A stretch of DNA of 64,000 nt from positions 8,921-72,920 of the forward strand of contig CAZQCF010000018.1 in assembly GCA_964592235.1 (NCBI GenBank), written 5' to 3'. The first letter of the stretch is position 1, and the number at the start of each line of letters is the position of its first letter. The notes beneath the pieces are model-generated. The model saw nothing but the letters and a program-made list of their open reading frames with translations, was not told the DNA's origin and did not search any database. The stretch comes from PLA3 sp964592235 (GTDB taxonomy: Bacteria; Planctomycetota; Phycisphaerae; UBA1845; UTPLA1). Positions 60,155-64,000 of this stretch are shown piece by piece. The position numbers and the translations under genes were made by a program.

Positions 60155-61468
60155 ATGGCCATTCAATCCGTCAAAGGAACGCGCGACCTCTATCCCGAAC
60201 TGCTCGCGCCGATCCGTCGCATTTTCGATGTCTGGCGAAGCGTCTCCATCCGGCACGGGTTCCTCGAGTATGAGGGGCCAACGCTTGAGATGCTCGAGCT
60301 TTATCGGGAAAAGAGCGGCGATGAACTGGTCGGCCAGCTTTTTCGACTGACCGATGCCGGCGGGCGAGAGTTGGCCCTGCGCCCTGAAATGACGCCGACG
60401 CTCGCGCGAATGGTCGCAGCGAGGATTAACGCGCTGCCCAAGCCGATCAAGTGGTTCAGCATCCCGACGCTTTTTCGCGGTGAGAATGTCCAGCGCGGTC
60501 GATTGCGGGAATTCTATCAGTGGAACATCGATGTCATCGGCGCGCCCGAGCCGGCGGCGGATGCCGAATGCATCCTGGTCGGCATTGAAGCACTGCGCGA
60601 GCTGGGTCTGACCGCTAATGATTTCTGTGTCCACATCAGCAACCGGCGATTGGTCACCGCGATGCTGGAAGCCGTGCGGATCCCCGCGGAAGCGCATGGC
60701 CGCGCGTTCGCCCTGATGGACAAGGCGTCCTCCATGCCGGAAGCGGACTTCGCAAAGATTTGGGATGCGGCTTTTTCGGAGCAGTTGCCGGCGGGCCGTT
60801 TGCGAGCGGTGATGAGCGTGCCGAATCCAGAGCTGCTTAAGAGCGAACTCGGCGGAGCGGTGGGGGGGGCCGACCTGCACGACGCGATCTCGCAAACGGC
60901 GACGGTTCTTTCGACCCTCAATCATTTTGGCGTCGGCGATTTCTGTCGATTCGACATGCACATCGTTCGCGGGCTGGCGTATTACACCGGGCCGGTTTTT
61001 GAGTTCTATGACCGATCGCAGAATGAGCGGGCCATTTGCGGCGGGGGGCGGTACGACGATCTGCTCGGCAAACTGGGCAAGTCGCGCGAACCGGCTGTTG
61101 GCTTCGGCATGGGTGACGTTGTACTGGCACTCCTGCTCGAGGAGCGCGGCCTGTCGAAGCCGAAGCAAGCCGAGCAGGTTGTGTTTGTGGCGGATGCCGA
61201 CCCGGCATGCCGCGCGCACGTTTATCACATCGCGGCGGCGATTCGTCGATGCGGCATTCCCGCCGACTTCCTCTACAATCATCAGCCCCTTCACAAGCAG
61301 ATGAAATCCGCCGACAAGCGCGGCGCGACAACGACGATCATCCTGGGAGAAGAGAGCGGCGGCGGCGCAACGGTGCAAATCAAGGATATGAAGAAGGGCA
61401 CACAGCGCGCCCTCGCAATGGAAGCCTTCCTTCAGGACCCGCGCCGCGCGCTGGAGACCACTCCGTGA
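60155..61468 (+). CDS. hisS: Histidyl-tRNA synthetase
   Basis: 437 residues, class II synthetase. Motif 1 lies near KGTRDLYPELLAPIRRIFDV, motif 2 in FSIPTLFRGENVQRGRLREF (YQW follows), and the His-specific region in RGLAYYTGPVFEFYDRSQ. Motif 3 is in PAVGFGMGDVVLALLL. The C-terminal anticodon-binding domain contains VVFVADADPACRAHVYHIAA and ends with the GATTTIILGEESGGG segment. Its stop overlaps the GTG of the next gene. Confidence 0.95.
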   Translation: MAIQSVKGTRDLYPELLAPIRRIFDVWRSVSIRHGFLEYEGPTLEMLELYREKSGDELVGQLFRLTDAGGRELALRPEMTPTLARMVAARINALPKPIKWFSIPTLFRGENVQRGRLREFYQWNIDVIGAPEPAADAECILVGIEALRELGLTANDFCVHISNRRLVTAMLEAVRIPAEAHGRAFALMDKASSMPEADFAKIWDAAFSEQLPAGRLRAVMSVPNPELLKSELGGAVGGADLHDAISQTATVLSTLNHFGVGDFCRFDMHIVRGLAYYTGPVFEFYDRSQNERAICGGGRYDDLLGKLGKSREPAVGFGMGDVVLALLLEERGLSKPKQAEQVVFVADADPACRAHVYHIAAAIRRCGIPADFLYNHQPLHKQMKSADKRGATTTIILGEESGGGATVQIKDMKKGTQRALAMEAFLQDPRRALETTP

Positions 61469-62004
61469 CACCGCGCCGAAGCCATTATGAAATGGCCTTC
61501 GAAAGCTACCTCAACCAGCGCGGCACGGCGTACGTCGCGGTGGAAGATGTGAAACACGTCGCCGGCAAGGGGCGCACGGGGGCGAAAGCATTTGATTACA
61601 TCATTTATCCGCCGGGCAGCGGGCCTTGCCTCGTCGATGTCAAAGGCCGCAAAGTTGTTTCCCGCAAAGCCGTCGAGGATTGCCGCACCAACAACTGGGT
61701 GACGCGCGGAGACCTGGACGGCCTGGCGCTCTGGCAGGAGGCCTTTGGATCAGAATGCACGGCCATGTTCGTGTTCGCGTTTTGGCTGGCGGGGCTTGCG
61801 CCCGAGACGCAGCTGATCATCAATGGATCGCCGTTGTTCAATTTCGCGGGGCGGAGGTACAGTTTCTGGCTCGCGCCGTTGACGGACTATGCGGCGCAGG
61901 TGAAGGTGCGTTCGATGCGATGGGGTACCGTCTGCGTGCCGCGAGAGCAATTCGCGGCATTGAGCAAGCCTCTTGAGAAGTGCTGGCTGGCGGCGCCGTG
62001 TTGA
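61465..62004 (+). CDS. HYExAFE family protein
   Basis: 179 residues from a GTG at 61465 overlapping the hisS stop (GTGA). The N-terminal SHYEMAFESYL is the HYExAFE signature of a small family I associate with planctomycetes. The segment FDYIIYPPGSGPCLVDVKGR has the Asp...Asp-x-Lys spacing of PD-(D/E)xK nucleases, with a Glu in the N-terminal helix. The fold is therefore possibly nuclease-like; the activity is unknown. Coupled translation with hisS suggests co-expression, not necessarily shared function. Confidence 0.82.
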   Translation: MTPRRSHYEMAFESYLNQRGTAYVAVEDVKHVAGKGRTGAKAFDYIIYPPGSGPCLVDVKGRKVVSRKAVEDCRTNNWVTRGDLDGLALWQEAFGSECTAMFVFAFWLAGLAPETQLIINGSPLFNFAGRRYSFWLAPLTDYAAQVKVRSMRWGTVCVPREQFAALSKPLEKCWLAAPC

Positions 62005-62011
62005 GGCGAAG

Positions 62012-62039
62012 TTGCACGATGGGCCGCTCGAGCTACAAT
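62012..62039 (+). promoter_or_regulatory. Promoter with its -10 six bases before an ATG
   Basis: TTGCAC (62012-62017), 16 bases, then TACAAT (62034-62039), six bases, then ATG at 62046. The predicted transcription start falls on the ATG, which would give a leaderless mRNA. Confidence 0.6.
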
Positions 62040-62045
62040 TCGCAC

Positions 62046-62288
62046 ATGGCGAAAGCGATGGATCGTATTAGAGCGGGGCGCAAGAGCGTTCTGGCGATAG
62101 CGGCCGGTTTCCTGATCGGTGTCGGTACGGCGTTCGCACAGACCGACGATCTGGCGATCAAGCCGATCAACGTGGACAAGCTTCCGGCATCGAGGCCGCT
62201 GCTGGAATACGCCATGGCGGGGGCGTTCCTGATTGGTGCGTTGGCCATCGCCTTCAAACCGAGCAAGCGGACGCCGCAGGAACAATAA
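62046..62288 (+). CDS. Small membrane protein of unknown function
   Basis: 80 residues. The N-terminal basic stretch and helix (KSVLAIAAGFLIGVGTAFAQ) look like a signal peptide; a second helix (LLEYAMAGAFLIGALAIAFK) precedes a basic tail. This fits a single-pass protein with a short outer segment. ATG at 62058 is an alternative. It opens a run of three small membrane-protein genes. Confidence 0.65.
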   Translation: MAKAMDRIRAGRKSVLAIAAGFLIGVGTAFAQTDDLAIKPINVDKLPASRPLLEYAMAGAFLIGALAIAFKPSKRTPQEQ

Positions 62289-62337
62289 TGCATCGCGCCA
62301 ACCAGGACGCGACCGGACTCCGAATCGGGTGACTCGC

Positions 62338-62634
62338 ATGACGAAACGGGCAATCATCGTACTTTTGGTAGGGGTCAACCTGCTGTTGCTGGCGACGCTG
62401 ATCCTATCCACGCCGCCGAGTTCGCAGGCCTATGCGCAGGCCGCGCCGCTGGCGCAGAATTACCTCATGGTGGCAGGGCAGATACGCCGCGGCCAGGACG
62501 CGTTGTACGTCATCGACCTCGCCACGCGGCGGCTGCATGTGTTTGTCACGAGTCGAGCGCAGAATGACCGCAAGGTTTTTCACGCCGGCGTCCGGGACCT
62601 TCAGCGGGAATTCCGCGGGGCCGCAGGCGGATAG
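62338..62634 (+). CDS. Small membrane protein, paralogue of the proteins at 7228 and 62688
   Basis: 98 residues. One N-terminal helix (AIIVLLVGVNLLLLATLIL) is followed by the shared block NYLMVAGQIRRGQDALYVID and ATRRLHVFV. The same strand pattern occurs at 62688 (YIMVTAQFSENDEIVYITDA) and 7228 (IYAFTGAIDSNRSGLFMMDV). Function unknown. The ATG at 62338 lies 49 bases after the previous stop, without a strong ribosome-binding site. Confidence 0.7.
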   Translation: MTKRAIIVLLVGVNLLLLATLILSTPPSSQAYAQAAPLAQNYLMVAGQIRRGQDALYVIDLATRRLHVFVTSRAQNDRKVFHAGVRDLQREFRGAAGG

Positions 62635-62687
62635 ACGATCGCAACACACCGAACTTCGCCAGATGGCGCTTACAAGGATCGATTGCA

Positions 62688-62987
62688 ATGAACGATAGCA
62701 AGAATCTCGCGATTGGCGTTCTGTCGATCACCGCCGTCATCCTGCTGGCTGCGGTGATTCTCGTGACTTCCGGCAGCCAGAATCCGGCCCAAGCTGTCGG
62801 CATGCTGGACCGTGGCGGGGACTACATCATGGTCACAGCCCAGTTCAGCGAGAACGACGAAATCGTTTACATCACAGACGCCGCAGCCCAGGTTACAAAC
62901 GTTTACAACTACGACACGACTCGCCGAGAGTTGATCCTCTGGGACCAGATGGACCTCAAACGCGTGCTCGGGGCGGCTCGTCCCTAG
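62688..62987 (+). CDS. Small membrane protein, paralogue of the proteins at 7228 and 62338
   Basis: 99 residues. One N-terminal helix (LAIGVLSITAVILLAAVILV) then DYIMVTAQFSENDEIVYITD and TNVYNYDTTRRELILWDQMD. The C-terminal KRVLGAARP is similar in position to the end of the 62338 product. Secreted or membrane-anchored, function unknown. It lies 53 bases after its neighbour. Confidence 0.7.
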   Translation: MNDSKNLAIGVLSITAVILLAAVILVTSGSQNPAQAVGMLDRGGDYIMVTAQFSENDEIVYITDAAAQVTNVYNYDTTRRELILWDQMDLKRVLGAARP

Positions 62988-63085
62988 CAGGTGCGGCGTG
63001 CCTTTCGATAAACACCCGCTCACAGATTGGCGAGCAAATCGTGACCTCTCAAGGCCCCTCTTAACGTCCCATAATGACTGTTATG

Positions 63086-63113
63086 TTGCGTTCGATGGTG
63101 GGGCGATTACCAT
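63086..63113 (+). promoter_or_regulatory. Promoter with its -10 six bases before the methyltransferase ATG
   Basis: TTGCGT (63086-63091), 16 bases, then TACCAT (63108-63113), six bases, then ATG at 63120. Same geometry as at 62012, again pointing to a leaderless message. Confidence 0.5.
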
Positions 63114-63119
63114 GCTGCG

Positions 63120-63881
63120 ATGGCCCTGAATCCCCTTTCAAATCCGCCTGTTTCCACGACGCCGAGCCATCCAAGTGATACCAACTTCGACGTCGTGGGA
63201 GCTGACTCTCACGTGCTACCCGCCGAGGCTGGATACGATCTCTGGGCCGAGATTTATGACGGGGAAGACAACCCACTGATCCAGTTGGAACAGCCGCATG
63301 TGATTGCCCAGATGGGCGACGTTCGCGGCCTAGTCATCGCGGATGTCGGTTGCGGGACCGGCCGGCATACGCAATGGCTGGCCGCGGCGGGAGCAAAGGT
63401 CATCGGGCTGGATTTCTCGCGCCGGATGCTGGAAAAGGCACGCGGCAAGCCGGGCTGCGCGAAGGTGGATTTCCGGCAACATGATCTTGCGGCCCCCCTT
63501 CCTTTCGCCGACTGCGAACTCGATCGAATCGTGTGCGGCCTCGTGCTGGAGCATGTCCTGGACCTGGGCTTTGTGTTTGGCGAGTTTCGTCGCGTGCTTC
63601 GGCCGGGCGGGTTCGCCGTGGTGTCGAACCTGCATCCGGCGATGATGCTTCGGGGCGTATCGGCGCGGTTCACTGATCCAGCAACCGGTGTCCAGACGCG
63701 GCCGCGCAGTTGCCCGCATACGATCAGCGATTATGTGAACGCGGCCCTGGGAGCGGGCTTGACACTGGATCATTTGAGCGAGCACGTGGTGACGGCTGAT
63801 CTGGTATCTCGCTCACCTCGCTCGGGGAAGTACCTGGGCTGGCCGTTGCTGCTGATGATGAGGCTGGGGCGGCGCGCATGA
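63120..63881 (+). CDS. Class I SAM-dependent methyltransferase
   Basis: 253 residues. Motif I is VIADVGCGTGRHTQWLAAAG, followed by the acidic GLDFSRRMLEKARGK. PLPFADCELDRIVCGLVLEH and FRRVLRPGGFAVVSNLHPAM are the usual later motifs of the UbiE/type 11 group. The substrate is unknown; a small molecule is more likely than a nucleic acid. About 50 residues precede the Rossmann core. Confidence 0.88.
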   Translation: MALNPLSNPPVSTTPSHPSDTNFDVVGADSHVLPAEAGYDLWAEIYDGEDNPLIQLEQPHVIAQMGDVRGLVIADVGCGTGRHTQWLAAAGAKVIGLDFSRRMLEKARGKPGCAKVDFRQHDLAAPLPFADCELDRIVCGLVLEHVLDLGFVFGEFRRVLRPGGFAVVSNLHPAMMLRGVSARFTDPATGVQTRPRSCPHTISDYVNAALGAGLTLDHLSEHVVTADLVSRSPRSGKYLGWPLLLMMRLGRRA

Positions 63882-63909
63882 TATTGACGATTGGCATTTG
63901 ACGAATTAT

Positions 63910-64000
63910 ATGATTGACATAAGACGAAAGTCAATCGTCGCATTAATGGGCTGCGCGGCAATCGCCTGTGCCCCGCGGTCCCGCCCCGCTCCGAAGCCGC
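63910..64000 (+). CDS. Possible lipoprotein gene, cut by the right edge
   Basis: From the ATG at 63910 the frame stays open to the edge. It reads MIDIRRKSIVALMGCAAIAC followed by APRSRPAPKP: basic start, hydrophobic core, Cys at a lipobox-like AIAC, then a Pro-rich linker. That fits a lipoprotein signal. But TTGACG-N17-TATATG (63884-63912) is a good promoter whose -10 overlaps this ATG, so a real start may lie elsewhere. No ribosome-binding site. Confidence 0.35.
   Translation, partial: MIDIRRKSIVALMGCAAIACAPRSRPAPKP

Noticed and set aside
59417..61471. A 684-codon minus-strand open frame covering rsmD and most of hisS
   Set aside because: Only the last 201 residues match a protein family (RsmD). 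The rest mirrors hisS codons, as expected from GC-rich third positions.
1..64000. CRISPR array, prophage, insertion sequence or conjugative element
   Set aside because: No regularly spaced repeat-spacer pattern, transposase, integrase or phage structural gene was seen on either strand.

Overview
The window looks like chromosomal DNA from a Planctomycetota bacterium, perhaps Phycisphaerae-like. It is GC-rich (roughly 60-65% by eye) and tightly packed, with many ATGA, GTGA and TGATG stop/start overlaps. The planctomycete call rests on a HYExAFE-type protein next to hisS, a complete MoxR/Bat aerotolerance-type operon, a Ser/Thr kinase with an N-terminal zinc ribbon, and a dispersed repeat (core GAGCCGCGACCGTNAGGG) of the kind that shows up as 'YGRGSD' in planctomycete translations. 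No phage, transposase, rRNA operon or CRISPR array was seen.

Layout. 1-7.1 kb: the 3' end of a HisH-like gene with a destroyed glutaminase triad, a membrane Ser/Thr kinase, and a minus-strand operon pabB-pabC-nif3-ppiC. 7.2-11.2 kb: two membrane proteins of unknown role, a UPF0175/DUF3368 toxin-antitoxin pair lying between an intact gene and a copied 3' end of that gene, and a DegT-type aminotransferase. 11.6-31 kb: a respiratory island. It holds a HEAT-repeat protein, a ferredoxin-Rieske fusion, a split b6/subunit-IV cytochrome b, an octaheme cytochrome c, a cupredoxin, oxidase subunits II-I-III-IV, heme O/A synthesis genes, an ABC exporter, SCO and DUF420. A perfect CRP-type palindrome precedes it. 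I infer one electron path: quinol to b/Rieske complex, to octaheme cytochrome, to cupredoxin or CoxB, to oxygen.

30.9-45 kb: nth, a DUF4149-like gene, a MoaD-MoaE fusion and an APH-type kinase on the minus strand; then mtnP and pgpA; a rod-shaped ncRNA candidate; nadA; a hexapeptide acyltransferase and an HD-GYP protein; then the muropeptide recycling pair anmK-murQ, split by an exact 380-bp tandem duplication; a thioesterase; and a CAU tRNA. 45-54 kb: moxR, DUF58, a DUF4381-like gene and batA-batE, translationally coupled except for a short gap before batB. 54-64 kb: terC, a PGPGW protein, an SEC-C protein, rsmD-cca-M28 peptidase on the minus strand, hisS plus the HYExAFE gene, three small membrane proteins (two of them related to the protein at 7228), a methyltransferase, and a possible truncated gene at the right edge.

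The most interesting signals are the unusual bc-type complex (octaheme partner, ferredoxin-Rieske fusion, Cys at the b6f heme-ci site), the structured RNA candidate at 35.7-35.9 kb, the pseudo-glutaminase HisH, the toxin-antitoxin pair between duplicated gene ends, the 380-bp duplication, and a recurring leaderless promoter layout. All calls come from reading the sequence; no database search was possible.
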